Shown here: piece after piece, positions 19,568 through 29,615 of the stretch
Numbering within the stretch: position 1 is the stretch's first letter
Layout: every line of letters starts with the position of its first letter
From: Paenibacillus sp. PK3_47
GTDB taxonomy: Bacteria > Bacillota > Bacilli > Paenibacillales > Paenibacillaceae
Length of the DNA: 64,000 nt
Assembly: GCF_023520895.1 (NCBI RefSeq)
Contig: NZ_CP026029.1
Coordinates: forward strand, 1,178,001-1,242,000
Direction of reading: 5' to 3'
Notes under the pieces: generated by a model
Database searches by the model: none
Told to the model about the DNA's origin: nothing
Seen by the model: the letters and a program-made list of their open reading frames with translations, nothing else
Program-made: the position numbers and the translations under genes

Positions 19568-20428
19568 ATGAACAGGAACGATTCTCCGCCTCAGGAGCTG
19601 GAGCCCGGTTTGTTTATGTATAAATATAAATACGAAGACGGGGAAGCCCACTGGTTTCACGCGCACAGGGGAATTGAAATGCTGTATATCTACAGCGGTC
19701 ACGGCGAAATTATGGCCGAGAACGAGACCTACCCGATCCGTGATCACACGCTGGTCTGGTTTCAGCCCTATCAGCTGCACCGTGTGCTGGTTCCTCCGGA
19801 ACAAGGCCGTTCCTATCTCCGGACTAACCTTACCTTCGACCCCGGATTTATGGAGCATTATCTTTCCGCTTTTCCGTATATGGAAAAGTTTTTCCGCAGC
19901 ATGTGGAAAGGCAGCCTGCAAAAGCCGGTTATATATGACATGCAGGACAGCCGCATCCCTGGACTGCTGGAGGAGTTACATCATCTTATGGGCAGCTCCG
20001 CAGAGGACAAGGAAGAACACGCCGGGTTTCTGCTGCTTCAGCTGATCCGGCTGCTTCAGCAGCATATGTCCGGAGTGCTGGCCGAAGCGCCGCAGCTCCA
20101 GTCACGCGGGGGTTCACATGTCGGACGGATTACCGAATGGCTGGATGAGCACTACAGGGAGCCCTTCAGTCTTGAAGCACTCGCTGCCAGCCTGCATTTG
20201 TCCCCTTACCACATTTCCCATGTCTTTAAGCAGTATGCCGGCATTACCCTCTCCGACTATATTGTCCAGCGGCGTGTCCGTGAAGCCTGCATCCTGCTTG
20301 CCAATACGGGCAAGTCCGTCGGAGAAATCGCCATGGAAGTCGGCGGCCTCTCCCCCTCTTATTTCAGCCAGATGTTCAAAAAGCTTAAAGGGATCTCCCC
20401 GGAGAAGTACAGGAAAAGTATACGTTAG
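19568..20428 (+). CDS. AraC-family transcriptional regulator
   Basis: 286 residues with GAGGAG six bases before the ATG. N-terminal cupin-like sensor (about 15-95: HWFHAHRGIEMLYIYSGHGE, then TLVWFQPYQLH), C-terminal double helix-turn-helix (about 185-286) with LSPYHISHVFKQYAGITLSDYI and LSPSYFSQMFKKLKGISPEKYR. Likely activates a nearby carbohydrate gene; GH88 upstream and the GH94 operon downstream are the candidates. Confidence 0.93.
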   Translation: MNRNDSPPQELEPGLFMYKYKYEDGEAHWFHAHRGIEMLYIYSGHGEIMAENETYPIRDHTLVWFQPYQLHRVLVPPEQGRSYLRTNLTFDPGFMEHYLSAFPYMEKFFRSMWKGSLQKPVIYDMQDSRIPGLLEELHHLMGSSAEDKEEHAGFLLLQLIRLLQQHMSGVLAEAPQLQSRGGSHVGRITEWLDEHYREPFSLEALAASLHLSPYHISHVFKQYAGITLSDYIVQRRVREACILLANTGKSVGEIAMEVGGLSPSYFSQMFKKLKGISPEKYRKSIR

Positions 20429-20610
20429 AAAATGGCGGACGGAATGGCGGACAGATAGCTAGCAGAATTACGGAGACATGTGGAACGGCAGTCATGGATG
20501 TGAACTTGAGGCGGGCCTGCCACAGCAGCATAATTGAGGTATTCGCCGGCCTGGGCAGGCTATCCTGCCTTAGTTACTTAATGATGAATAGCAGGCGCTG
20601 TATATTAGTT

Positions 20611-20669
20611 GCAAAAAAATGCCCTTTAGCAAAATGGACGCAGCAGTAGCCATTTACTAAAGGGCATTT
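20611..20669 (-). terminator. Strong terminator for the GH2-GH94 operon
   Basis: AAATGCCCTTTAG (20617-20629) and CTAAAGGGCATTT (20657-20669) form a 13-bp perfect stem, and the minus strand continues with a T-run. It lies about 280 bp beyond the GH94 stop, so the operon would have a long 3' untranslated region. Confidence 0.8.
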
Positions 20670-20719
20670 GGATAGTGCGGGCGCAAATCTGCTGATCACA
20701 CACTCTTTATATGGGGGCT

Positions 20720-20850
20720 AACGGACAACAGATCCGTTATTTACAAATATAATGCTCTTGGTGGAGGCTAACGGACACCAGGGGCGTTATTTCCTCATTT
20801 TCAGGGCATATTGCTGCCTTTCCGGCGAAATAACGGAACTCCGGTCCGTT
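20720..20850. repeat. Three AACGGA-N7-TCCGTT palindromes
   Basis: Copies at 20720-20738 (perfect), 20770-20788 (right arm altered) and 20832-20850 (perfect), same 19-bp family as 5351-5531. They occupy the region between the terminator and the GH94 stop. The rest of 20429-20945 holds no gene I can support. Confidence 0.8.
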
Positions 20851-20945
20851 AGAGTATGTGAAATGCTCAGAAGCGTTGGCACTCTGCCAAAAGAGGCTCT
20901 AGTTAGTCTACTGGAACAGCAGCGGCTTGTGATATCTGCAGGACA

Positions 20946-23339
20946 CTACATAATGACTTCTACTTTGACGGATGAGCGTCCGGGATAAGCGGGAAGAATG
21001 CTGCCTTCCAATGGTTCACCGTCGACGGTGATCGAGGTTACGCCCTTGCATACCTTGCTGGAATTAGTAACCGTAATCTCGTAGACACAGCCTCTAAAGC
21101 GCCGCTTCACCGCAAAGCCTTCCCAGTCTGCGGGGATGCACGGGTCAATGGACAATCCGTCCAGCACCGGCTTCACGCCCAGAATATATTGGGTAACGGC
21201 AACGTACATCCAGGCGGCTGTACCGGTTAGCCAGGAGACGTTGGCAAGGCCGAACTTGTCGGATTCCGGACCAAACAGATTGGAGGCATAGACGTAAGGC
21301 TCTGCCTTGTAGCGCCACAAGCCTGCTTTATCCATGGCTACATTCGGCAGCAGCTGGCGGTAGTATTTATAGGCCAAATCTCCCCGCCCTAGCATACATT
21401 CCGCGATAATCGCCCAGGTGTTGGCGTGGCAGAATACGGCTCCGTTCTCGCCTGTCCCCTTATTGTAATTGGTCAGCGGATCGGCAGGATCGGGGAAGGT
21501 CGTGATGGACGGGTGGATTTTTTTGATGCCGAGCTCTGTATCCAGCATTTCGCGTACGCTGTCCATAGCCTGAAGCCCCTTATCCTGGTCGGCCATGCCG
21601 GACATGGTGGCCCAGGTCTGGGCGTTGAGCCAGATTTTGGCCTCGTCATGTTCATCGCTGCCGAGGAACCGTCCGTCGTCCATAATCGCCCGCCGGAACC
21701 AGCGCCCATCCCAGCCGATGCTGTTGACCAGCTTGCGCTGGCTCTCGTACATCGCCTCATACCGGGCAATATCCTCCGGATGGCCTGCGGCCGCGGCAAG
21801 GTCGATCATCCGCAGCAGTACCGTTCCCAGCTGCATTGAGGTCCAGATGCTCTCCCCCCGCCCCTCGCGGCAGACCCGGAACAGCTGGTCATTCCAGTCC
21901 GAACGCAGCATCAGCGGAAAGCCGCGCGAACCAAGCCGGGACTCCGTGAAATCAACCGCCATCTTCAAATGCTCATATACTGTGCCTTCTCCGCCGTCAT
22001 AATACGGCACTTTAGCATTCAGAAAGCCCGCATCGCCGGTTTCCGCCAGCAGATCCCATGCCGCAAGCCCAGTCCACAAATGATCATCAGAATGGATGCT
22101 GGTTACCGGCTCCCAGCCCTCGTTCGGAAAGAAGTAATGATTGACATGCCCGTCCCTGTACTGCTGGCCGAGCAGAAGCTTCAGCTTGTCAAAGGCAAGC
22201 TCTGTATCAAAAGGCACGACTGCCAATATATCCTGCGAGGTGTCCCTGTAGCCTACACCGCGGAAGGTGCCGGTAGCGTAAAAGGAAATATTGCGTGAAA
22301 ACAGAAAGTTGCGGTGGGCCTGGTACGGGTTCCAGATGTTGACCATCCGCTCGGCATCCTTATCCGGCAGCCGGCTGTCCCACGCGCCCAGGTAATGGAC
22401 CCAATTCTCCTTCAAGGCCTGGAATGAGGCTTCTACGAAGCCGGCTTCCCGGGAGCGGGCGATGGCCCGCGAGACCTCCGCCTCATCTGCTGCCGTGCCA
22501 AGAAATACATTAATCGTCCGGCTCTCGCCCGGTTGCAGCGTCAGGCGGAACTGCAGTGCGCCGCATGGATCGCCTCCCATCAGCGTCGATCCGGTGCAGC
22601 CGCCGTGCTCAACCGCCGCCGGGTCCGTTTCACTGCGGTAGCAGCCGATAAATTCCTCGCGGTCACCGTCATAACCGGCAAGCGGCGTATCCGCAGCCAG
22701 ATAGACAAGCGGCGTCTCTTCAGGCTTGGGCTGGTTCTCCACCCCGTACCGGTATACCAGCGCCTCCGATTCATCATACTGCACCGATACCTGATGTTTG
22801 TTGTAGCACTGCCACTGCAGCTCACGCATAAATTCCATCATGCCGAACTCGGCGTAGGCGTAGATATTCAGCTCCTGCGGAGCAGCGCCGTGATTGGTTA
22901 GGGTCAAGTTCCAGATCAGCAAGTTTTCGTAAGGTCCGACAAAATACACAGTTCGGGCGGCGATATTGCCGCGCTGCGCCTCAAAACGGGTATAGCCCAT
23001 CCCGTGCGCACTTTTCCATTGGTCCGGTTTCGTAAGAGCCGGTTCGCTGGTCGGACACCAGTAGCTGCCCGTTGCGGTATCCTGCACATAAATGTAAGGA
23101 CCTGAACGGTCCATCGGCAGATGGAAGAAACGGTAGCGCGTAATACGCCAGATCTGCGGTGATTTATAAAAGGCGACGCCGCCGCCCGCATGCGACATCA
23201 TCGTATGGAAGGTTCCGTTCGACAGGTAGTTCATCCACGGCGTCGGGAGATCATGGCGCTTAAATTCCACCTCTTTTTCATCATCCCTGAACGTGTAGTA
23301 ATCCTTGGGATCGGTATAGTTGGCAAGCTCCGCTTTCAC
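20946..23339 (-). CDS. GH94 (cellobiose/chitobiose phosphorylase-like) enzyme
   Basis: 797 residues from a GTG at 23339, AAGGAG ten bases upstream. Domains follow the GH94 plan: beta-sandwich N-terminal (about 1-290), helical linker, (alpha/alpha)6 barrel (about 330-720) and a jelly-roll tail. GVGYRDTSQD (361-370) and SDWNDQ with DWND at 481-484 carry the family's substrate contacts and general acid. GH94 enzymes split beta-linked disaccharides with phosphate inside the cell. Which disaccharide is not clear; it does not look like a close copy of cellobiose phosphorylase. It follows the GH2 gene by 32 bp. Confidence 0.85.
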   Translation of the reverse strand: MKAELANYTDPKDYYTFRDDEKEVEFKRHDLPTPWMNYLSNGTFHTMMSHAGGGVAFYKSPQIWRITRYRFFHLPMDRSGPYIYVQDTATGSYWCPTSEPALTKPDQWKSAHGMGYTRFEAQRGNIAARTVYFVGPYENLLIWNLTLTNHGAAPQELNIYAYAEFGMMEFMRELQWQCYNKHQVSVQYDESEALVYRYGVENQPKPEETPLVYLAADTPLAGYDGDREEFIGCYRSETDPAAVEHGGCTGSTLMGGDPCGALQFRLTLQPGESRTINVFLGTAADEAEVSRAIARSREAGFVEASFQALKENWVHYLGAWDSRLPDKDAERMVNIWNPYQAHRNFLFSRNISFYATGTFRGVGYRDTSQDILAVVPFDTELAFDKLKLLLGQQYRDGHVNHYFFPNEGWEPVTSIHSDDHLWTGLAAWDLLAETGDAGFLNAKVPYYDGGEGTVYEHLKMAVDFTESRLGSRGFPLMLRSDWNDQLFRVCREGRGESIWTSMQLGTVLLRMIDLAAAAGHPEDIARYEAMYESQRKLVNSIGWDGRWFRRAIMDDGRFLGSDEHDEAKIWLNAQTWATMSGMADQDKGLQAMDSVREMLDTELGIKKIHPSITTFPDPADPLTNYNKGTGENGAVFCHANTWAIIAECMLGRGDLAYKYYRQLLPNVAMDKAGLWRYKAEPYVYASNLFGPESDKFGLANVSWLTGTAAWMYVAVTQYILGVKPVLDGLSIDPCIPADWEGFAVKRRFRGCVYEITVTNSSKVCKGVTSITVDGEPLEGSILPAYPGRSSVKVEVIM

Positions 23340-23371
23340 CGGGCTTCAGCTCCTTTATGATGGTATTACGG

Positions 23372-26300
23372 TTATTTGGGCTCAACCTCATCCAGGGTCA
23401 GCCGGTACTCCAGGTCTTTCATGTAAGTACCGTCCGGATTCAGAAAGGCCAGGCCAAGAGTCAGGTCGCCGCCGGTTCCGTGAGCGATGGCAATCAGCCG
23501 GTTGAGCCCCGTATTAAGGATAAGCTCCTGCTCCGGATTTACCACACGGGCACCGTTCAAATAAATTTCACAGGATACAGCGGTATTCAGGCGCAGGCGT
23601 CCGGGGCGATGCTGTCCGGCGGTGTCCGGTTCTTCCGGTACATGCACAAAACAGCTGAGAAACCACGGATCATTTCCCGCATTGGCTATACGCAGGGTGC
23701 CGTCAGCGGCACGGCGCTCTTTTTTCTGCATCCAGCCGTAGAGGCCTTCCCCCAGATTATTCAGCGAAAATTCCGGATCAATGTAGTAGGCCTTCATCTC
23801 GCTGTAATCGGCATGCGGCGGACAAGGCAGCGCCATCATCGTCTCCACGGCCCACTCCCCGTCTCCCTTTACACTGCTCAGCAGTCCGTCATCAAATGAC
23901 GCGCCCAGATTGCTTAGCAGCCTGCTGTACAGCCGGACGGCCTTGTCACTGTCAGGGACCGGCAGCAGCTGGGAGCAGATTACGGAGCCTGCACCAAGCT
24001 TTGCTTCAGCCATGAATACACCGGCCGGGCGGGCATTGTTGCGGTTCAGCTCCACCAGGGCAAGGCGGCTGTATTCTGCGGTGTATCCATGCACAAAGTA
24101 ATCCTTCCAAGCCGTGCCTTCCACGCTTGTGCAGAGGATGCCCGCGTCAGGAATGTCCAGGCTGTGCATCCCCAGCACATGGTTTTGGACCTCACGCGGC
24201 GACAGGAACACCTTGTCAAATCCGAACAGGTCGACAGGGCTGAACCCCTGAACAGCGGCGTGACCGTAATCCGCCGCCAGGTGATACGCCTCGTGCGGCA
24301 CCACACGCACGGGCCGGTCCAGCAGGCGGGCAAGCACCGCCTGCTGCTGTTCCTCAGCCGGCAGCAGCAGCAGCTGCCCGCCGGCTTCGGCATGCCGCCG
24401 GAGCGCGTCCGCCGCTCCCGGCTGCTCCAGCACGCAGGCTTCGGCCACGATCAGGCCGAAGTCCTGCAGCCGAAGGTGCGCCGCTCCGCCCGGCGCACCT
24501 TCTGCGAACGGCGCTGCTGCATCCAGCGCCGTGTACCGCAGCCGCAGCTTCCCGAGGAAAGCTGCGGCCTGCCCGCCGGGGCGCACCAGCGCCGCCACCG
24601 GCAGGGCCTTGGCCCCGGCGGCGGTGCTGCCGCCGGCGTAGGCCAGCAGGTTCCGCAGCAGCAGGCAGGCCTGCGGAACCTGCTCCAGATTCGCCATCAG
24701 CTCCAGCTGGCTGGCGAGGAAGAGCCCGGTCCCGCTGCGGTATTCCAGCAGCGGAGACCACAGGTCGCCGCCGTCTCCAAAATCACCTGCGCTGCACTCC
24801 AGCAGCAGGCTAAAATCGCCCGTCACCGGCTTCTCGAAAGCGGCATGAATAATCGGCTCCGGCCCTTCTTCATGCAGCTCTTCATGCCAGAACATGAAGT
24901 CCCTGTCGCCGAGCCCTTCCAGCACAGGGTGCCTGTAGCTGCCGGCATAGGCCCGGAGGAACGGCCGCCGCGAGAGCGGCAGCTTGCCGAGCGAAAGACT
25001 GTGCTGCTCCAGCAGCAGCAGCCTTCCGCCCCGCGCGGTGAATGCCTTCAAAAGCGCCTCCAGTGTACCGTCCTTATCCTCCGTATAACTGCCGACGATG
25101 AGCAGACATCCGGCGCTCAGCCCGGACAGCCCGGAGCGTTCTGTCCGTTCACAGCCTGGAACCAGTCTGCTGATATATCCAAAATCCCGGTCCGCTCCCA
25201 AGTAGACCGTCTTCCGCCGGATATTCACCGGCTGGTTCAGCAGATCCCCGGACACCATTCTGTACTCCAGGCGCAGCTCATGCACCTGCCGCCCGCCATG
25301 GAACAGCAGGGCTGTCAGCTCCGCCTGCTCCCCGCCGCTTGCCGGACCAGGCATCCATGTAAAAGAAACCACCTTATGCTCTGCAGGTTTTTGGCGGAAG
25401 CTGAACCTTTGTTCGTGGACACTTTTACCGTGCTGCCGGATCACAAATTCGGCCGTGACCTCCTGCTCCGCATACGTATCGTTATATACATCAAAGCTGC
25501 GGGTAACCGGCTTATGATCATAGAAGCAGGCATTATACTCCGCCGCGATAATGGTTGCCGGCTTGAACGCCTCAGCCATTATGGCAAAAGCCGGGTTAGG
25601 GGAGTAAAGCGGATATTCCTCCGGCAGCATTCCGTTGTTGATCGTCAGCGAGTAGGCCGGAATCAGCTTCGGCTTCACTCCGGGCTCACCCGCTCCGGCG
25701 GACGGCAGCAGAATGTTCTGTTCCGGCATCGCCCGCATAAAGTAATGGGCAAAGTTAAAGGTTGAAATTCCGGATACCCCCTGCCGCCTGGCGTACTCTA
25801 CAAAAAGCCGCTCCTTCTCTGCAAGCCCTGCTGTACTCTCATCCGTCCCCCGGTAAGCCTGGAGTCCTGTGTACATGCTGCTGTTCTGCGGACAAATATA
25901 CCACCAGCCGCCGTGCTCCCCGAACGTCAGCGGAACACTCCGGTCCCACTGGCTGATTGTGCCGTCAATATTGTAATGGCGGCTCTCCACTTCGGTATGG
26001 GCCTTTGACAGCAGCCGGTTATCTCCTTCGGCGATAATGGCACGGGTAGGATCAAGCTCACGGATGTCCGCCATCAAGCCGGGCATATACTGCTTAAAGC
26101 CGTCCCGGCCGTCCACCCAGCGCATTTCGTTCTGCAGGCTCCAGAGAATGACGGACGGATGGTTTTTGTCGCGCTGCACCAGCCGCCGTACATGCTGCCG
26201 GCAGTTCTCCACATAGGCGGGATGGTCTGCCAGCATGGATTTACCCGAGCCGTAGATCGCCGTTTCATCGACAATCAGCATGCCTTCTTCATCAGCGATC

Positions 26301-27622
26301 CGCAGATAATCGGCCGGATAGGGCTCGGCGTGCAGCCTGATGGTGTTAATGCCGGCGCTGCGGCATATACGGTACCAGCCCCGGATGTAATCCTCCGTCA
26401 TCTGCAGTCCGCCTTGAAAATGCCAGGAGTCGCCGCGCAGATTGACCGGAATCCCGTTCAGCATAAACTGCGGGCCTTCACACCAGAATTCACGGAATCC
26501 GAAATCCTCTCTGCGCCGGTCGACAACCTCCCCGTCCTCAACTAGTTCCAGCACTGCTGTGTACAAAAAAGGCTCATCCGGACTCCACAGCCTTGCGCAG
26601 CTCCAGTCCAGGTTAAAGGAGGCTCCGTATCCCTCACCGTCACGTGCATTCTCACAAAGTCTAAGTTTATGCGCTGCGGGAGGCAGGGCCGGAACAGCAG
26701 TGCATTCAGCGGAAAGCACCGGACCACTGTGCAGAACGGGGGTGTCTTTCCCTCCGGTTCCCTCTTGTTCAAAAGCAAACTTTGGTCCGACTGGAGCCTC
26801 TAGTACCTCGTTGATATCAGAAGTTCCAAGACTTCCTTGTGCTCTATGCTCTTTCTCTGCCTTCAGCAGTTCTTGTCCCCCATGCTCTTCCTTCCCTCCC
26901 GGTTCCGAAGCCTGCCGCAGTACCCCCTTCTCCCACACGCTCAGCCTTACCGTAAGCGGCCCCCGCACTGCGCCTGTGTCCGGCCCGGCTGCAAGGGCCT
27001 GCACCTCAAGCCTGCCTTTCCTCACAGAAGTACGGATCGTTACATCCTCCAGCGACAGCCGGGGATAGCCCTCCAGATACACATCCTGCCAGATGCCCCG
27101 GCTGATCCGGCCGTACCAGGAGCCCATGAGTCCGGTGATTTTGGACATGCCGCCCGCAAGCGTCACAGTGTCGAAACTGCTGCACACTATATGCAGGTGA
27201 TGTTCATGGCCCTGCTCCACCATGGAAGTAATATCAAGCCGCAGCGGCAAATATCCGTCTTCCCATACGCCAGCCTCTTTGCGGTCAATATAAATAACGG
27301 CCTTCTGCATAATACCGTCCAGACGGAGCACAATCCGCTGCCCGGCCATACGCTCCGGAACCCGGAACATGCGGTGAAGCACACCTGCTTCAGCTGCGTC
27401 CCATTCCTCCGGATAACCGTGAAGATCAAACGGGGCATAATCATATTCAGGGATTTTCCCGAAGCTTTTGCCGCCCGGAAGCGGATAGCTCCTTCTCCAG
27501 CTTGACGGCACCTGCAGCTTGCGTGCTTCATAGAGGATTTTTTCAGGCAGCCTGCGGCATTGCGGCTGATCATACAGGGGCATGAAATCCCATTCCCCGT
27601 TCAGACATAGCAGATTACGCAT
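23372..27622 (-). CDS. Large GH2-family glycoside hydrolase
   Basis: 1416 residues from ATG 27622, which overlaps the upstream stop as ATGCGTAA; the longer frame to 27661 is less likely. N-terminal jelly roll (LNGEWDFMPL on), Ig-like domain, TIM barrel about 385-620 with acid/base Glu499 in SLQNEMRW and probable nucleophile Glu569 in LTFGEHGGWW. An unusual low-complexity insert of about 95 residues (237-332) splits the Ig-like domain. The C-terminal half has two glutamine-amidotransferase-like folds (CLLIVGSYTED and GLIVAEACVLE) like GH42-type trimerisation domains. No signal peptide. Activity could be beta-galactosidase, glucuronidase or similar. DNA around 24300-24700 is strikingly GC-rich. 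Confidence 0.85.
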   Translation of the reverse strand: MRNLLCLNGEWDFMPLYDQPQCRRLPEKILYEARKLQVPSSWRRSYPLPGGKSFGKIPEYDYAPFDLHGYPEEWDAAEAGVLHRMFRVPERMAGQRIVLRLDGIMQKAVIYIDRKEAGVWEDGYLPLRLDITSMVEQGHEHHLHIVCSSFDTVTLAGGMSKITGLMGSWYGRISRGIWQDVYLEGYPRLSLEDVTIRTSVRKGRLEVQALAAGPDTGAVRGPLTVRLSVWEKGVLRQASEPGGKEEHGGQELLKAEKEHRAQGSLGTSDINEVLEAPVGPKFAFEQEGTGGKDTPVLHSGPVLSAECTAVPALPPAAHKLRLCENARDGEGYGASFNLDWSCARLWSPDEPFLYTAVLELVEDGEVVDRRREDFGFREFWCEGPQFMLNGIPVNLRGDSWHFQGGLQMTEDYIRGWYRICRSAGINTIRLHAEPYPADYLRIADEEGMLIVDETAIYGSGKSMLADHPAYVENCRQHVRRLVQRDKNHPSVILWSLQNEMRWVDGRDGFKQYMPGLMADIRELDPTRAIIAEGDNRLLSKAHTEVESRHYNIDGTISQWDRSVPLTFGEHGGWWYICPQNSSMYTGLQAYRGTDESTAGLAEKERLFVEYARRQGVSGISTFNFAHYFMRAMPEQNILLPSAGAGEPGVKPKLIPAYSLTINNGMLPEEYPLYSPNPAFAIMAEAFKPATIIAAEYNACFYDHKPVTRSFDVYNDTYAEQEVTAEFVIRQHGKSVHEQRFSFRQKPAEHKVVSFTWMPGPASGGEQAELTALLFHGGRQVHELRLEYRMVSGDLLNQPVNIRRKTVYLGADRDFGYISRLVPGCERTERSGLSGLSAGCLLIVGSYTEDKDGTLEALLKAFTARGGRLLLLEQHSLSLGKLPLSRRPFLRAYAGSYRHPVLEGLGDRDFMFWHEELHEEGPEPIIHAAFEKPVTGDFSLLLECSAGDFGDGGDLWSPLLEYRSGTGLFLASQLELMANLEQVPQACLLLRNLLAYAGGSTAAGAKALPVAALVRPGGQAAAFLGKLRLRYTALDAAAPFAEGAPGGAAHLRLQDFGLIVAEACVLEQPGAADALRRHAEAGGQLLLLPAEEQQQAVLARLLDRPVRVVPHEAYHLAADYGHAAVQGFSPVDLFGFDKVFLSPREVQNHVLGMHSLDIPDAGILCTSVEGTAWKDYFVHGYTAEYSRLALVELNRNNARPAGVFMAEAKLGAGSVICSQLLPVPDSDKAVRLYSRLLSNLGASFDDGLLSSVKGDGEWAVETMMALPCPPHADYSEMKAYYIDPEFSLNNLGEGLYGWMQKKERRAADGTLRIANAGNDPWFLSCFVHVPEEPDTAGQHRPGRLRLNTAVSCEIYLNGARVVNPEQELILNTGLNRLIAIAHGTGGDLTLGLAFLNPDGTYMKDLEYRLTLDEVEPK

Positions 27623-28295
27623 CTCTTGTTCCCAGCTTTCCGGCGAAGGAGCGGACCTCAAGCACCGGCGTAAGCTTGCGCCACAGCTCCTGGCCTGCAG
27701 GTGCTCCCTCCCATTTAATAAAATGCGGCTCCATTACTTCCGCCCAGTTATCCGGACGCAGCGATGTCTTCAATTTTCCGGCATAAGGGGCAGGCTCGCG
27801 GGTATCCGGCTGCTCCGCATAAAAAAACAGCACATTCTCATGCAGCCCGATCACGCCATACTTATCCCCATCCCCCGGCCGTTCCTCCTGGTACTGGTAG
27901 TGGTAATAAATGTAACTCGCAGTTTCTTCGGGCTTGAGCAGCGCCAGCCGTCCGTAAGGCCTGCTTTCAGTACTGCTGCGTTCCCAATGCTGTGCTGACA
28001 CCGGCCGCTGATAATGAAAAATATCCGTCAAAGCCGCCCAGCGCCGCCCCCTGTTTCCTCCGGGCCAACCAGCCAGCCTCTTCGAAGCTTCCGGCAGCAG
28101 ATCTTCCGGCGGAACCGGCGTCCCCAGGCATTCATAATAAAGAAACAGCTGGCTGCCGCAGCCAAACAGGCTTAAATGATCCACTTGGGCACGCTTCATA
28201 ACTTCAATTAGTGAACTGGAGACCTCACGGCTCTGAAAAAAAGCAGTTGTATCCTCACCTTCCAGCCCTTCTGATCTATAAATACAGCGCTTCAT
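27615..28295 (-). CDS. Duplicated L-rhamnose-mutarotase-like (ferredoxin-fold) protein
   Basis: 226 residues. The first half (about 1-100) has DHLSLFGCGSQLFLYYE followed by RWAALTDIFHYQRP, the layout of RhaM mutarotases (strand pair, then a Trp-rich helix). The second half (about 112-205) repeats it: YGVIGLHENVLFFYAE and NWAEVMEPHFIKWEG, preceded by YGRLALLKPEETASYIYYHY. So the gene looks like a fused tandem of two RhaM-like domains. RhaM interconverts sugar anomers; here the substrate is unknown. It heads the GH2-GH94 operon and overlaps the GH2 start by 8 bp. Confidence 0.65.
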   Translation of the reverse strand: MKRCIYRSEGLEGEDTTAFFQSREVSSSLIEVMKRAQVDHLSLFGCGSQLFLYYECLGTPVPPEDLLPEASKRLAGWPGGNRGRRWAALTDIFHYQRPVSAQHWERSSTESRPYGRLALLKPEETASYIYYHYQYQEERPGDGDKYGVIGLHENVLFFYAEQPDTREPAPYAGKLKTSLRPDNWAEVMEPHFIKWEGAPAGQELWRKLTPVLEVRSFAGKLGTRDA

Positions 28296-28346
28296 GCAGC
28301 ACCTCCTGTCGTTAGCTTCCCCTTTATGTTACCGCATACAATTTTG

Positions 28347-28391
28347 TCCCGCCTTGACGATGCTGACCTTGTTTAGCACGATAGCGACATC
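28347..28391. promoter_or_regulatory. Motif shared with the SGNH/AraC intergenic region
   Basis: TCCCGCCTTGACGAT followed by GACC, TTTAGCA, ATA and CAT in register matches 41495-41539 over about 45 bp. It lies about 50 bp upstream of the RhaM-like gene start. It may be a binding site of one of the AraC regulators or a remnant promoter pointing right. Confidence 0.5.
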
Positions 28392-28475
28392 CGCTTAATA
28401 AACTTCTTTCCAGGGACGCTGGCCCATCCGATAACCACTGCTAGTGTCTTGCCTAACAACACTCCTGTATAGCCA

Positions 28476-29615
28476 CCTCTGATTTCTCACTTTCGCCCTC
28501 CCCAGCACTGTTCAAGGGTACTTCTACCTCTGATTTTCCCAATTTCGCACTTCCCCGCACAATTCAAAGGTACTTCTACCCCTGTTTTCTCACTTTCGCC
28601 CTCCCCAGCACAATTCAAAGGTACTTCTACCTCTGCTGTTTTCTCACTTTCGCCCTCCCCCGTACTGTTCAAAGGTACTTCTACCCCTGTTTTCTCACTT
28701 TCGCCCTCTTCAGCACAATTCAAGGGTACTTCTACCTCTGATTTCTCACTTCCGCCCCGTCCAGCACAATTCAAGGGTACTTCTACCTTCGATTTCTCAC
28801 TTTCGCCCTCTTCTGCACCATTCAAGGGTACTTCTACCTCTGCTTCCTCACTTTCGCCCTCTTCTGCACAATTCAAGGGTACTTCTACCTCTGATTTCTC
28901 ACTTTCGCCCTCTTCTGCACCATTCAAGGGTACTTCTACCTCTGCTTCCTCACTTTCGCCCTCCCCAGCACAATTCAAGGGTATTTCTACCCCTGTTTTC
29001 TCACTTTCGCCCTTCCCCGCACAATTCAAGGATACTTATACCCCCGTTTTCTCACTTTCGCCCTCCCCCGCACAATTCAAAGGCACTTCTACCTCTGTTT
29101 TCTCACTTTCGCCCTCCCTAGCACAATTCAAGGGTACTTCTACCTCTGTTTTCTCACTTTCGCCCTCCCCTGTACAATTCAAGGGTACTTCTACCTCCGA
29201 TTCCTCACTTTCGCCCTCCTTCGCTCAAGTCAAAGGTATTTCTACCCCTGTTTTCTTACTTTCGTCCTCCCCCACATAATTCAAAGGTACTTCTACCCCC
29301 GTTTTCTCACTTTCGCCCTCCCCAGCCCGATTCAAGGGTACTTCTACCTCTGGTTTCTCACTTTCGCCCTCCCCCGCACAATTCAAGGGTACCTCTACCT
29401 CCGATTCCTCACTTTCGCCCTCCCTCGCACAATTCAGGGGTACTTCTACCTCTGATTTTCCCAATTTCGCACTTCCAGCCCAATTCAAGGGTACTTCTAC
29501 CTCTGGTTTCTCACTTTCGCCCTCCTTCGCTCAATTCAAAGGTATTTCTACCTCTGATTTTCCCAATTTCGCACTTCCCCGCACAATTCAAAGGTACTTC
29601 TACCTCTGATTTCTC
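28476..29615. repeat. 51-bp tandem array, subfamily A (about 22 copies)
   Basis: About 22 head-to-tail copies of a 51-bp unit. A typical unit reads CTCTGATTTCTCACTTTCGC, then CCTCCCCAGCACAATTCAAG, then GGTACTTCTAC. Inside each is a small palindrome of the type GGTA-CTTC-TACC. At least three copies are 52 bp and one is 54 bp, which breaks any long reading frame. Copies differ at many positions, so the array is old. It lies upstream of the RhaM-like/GH2 operon and joins subfamily B within one hybrid unit near 29610. Confidence 0.95.

Noticed and set aside
24089..25765. 558-codon plus-strand frame opposite the GH2 gene
   Set aside because: Shadow of a GC-rich gene; Gln/Arg/Leu-rich, no ribosome site, and opposite a gene with clear catalytic motifs.
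28487..29488. Minus-strand frames reading VEVPLNCAGEGESEK repeats
   Set aside because: Translation of array A; interrupted by units of 52 and 54 bp, no ribosome site at the starts.
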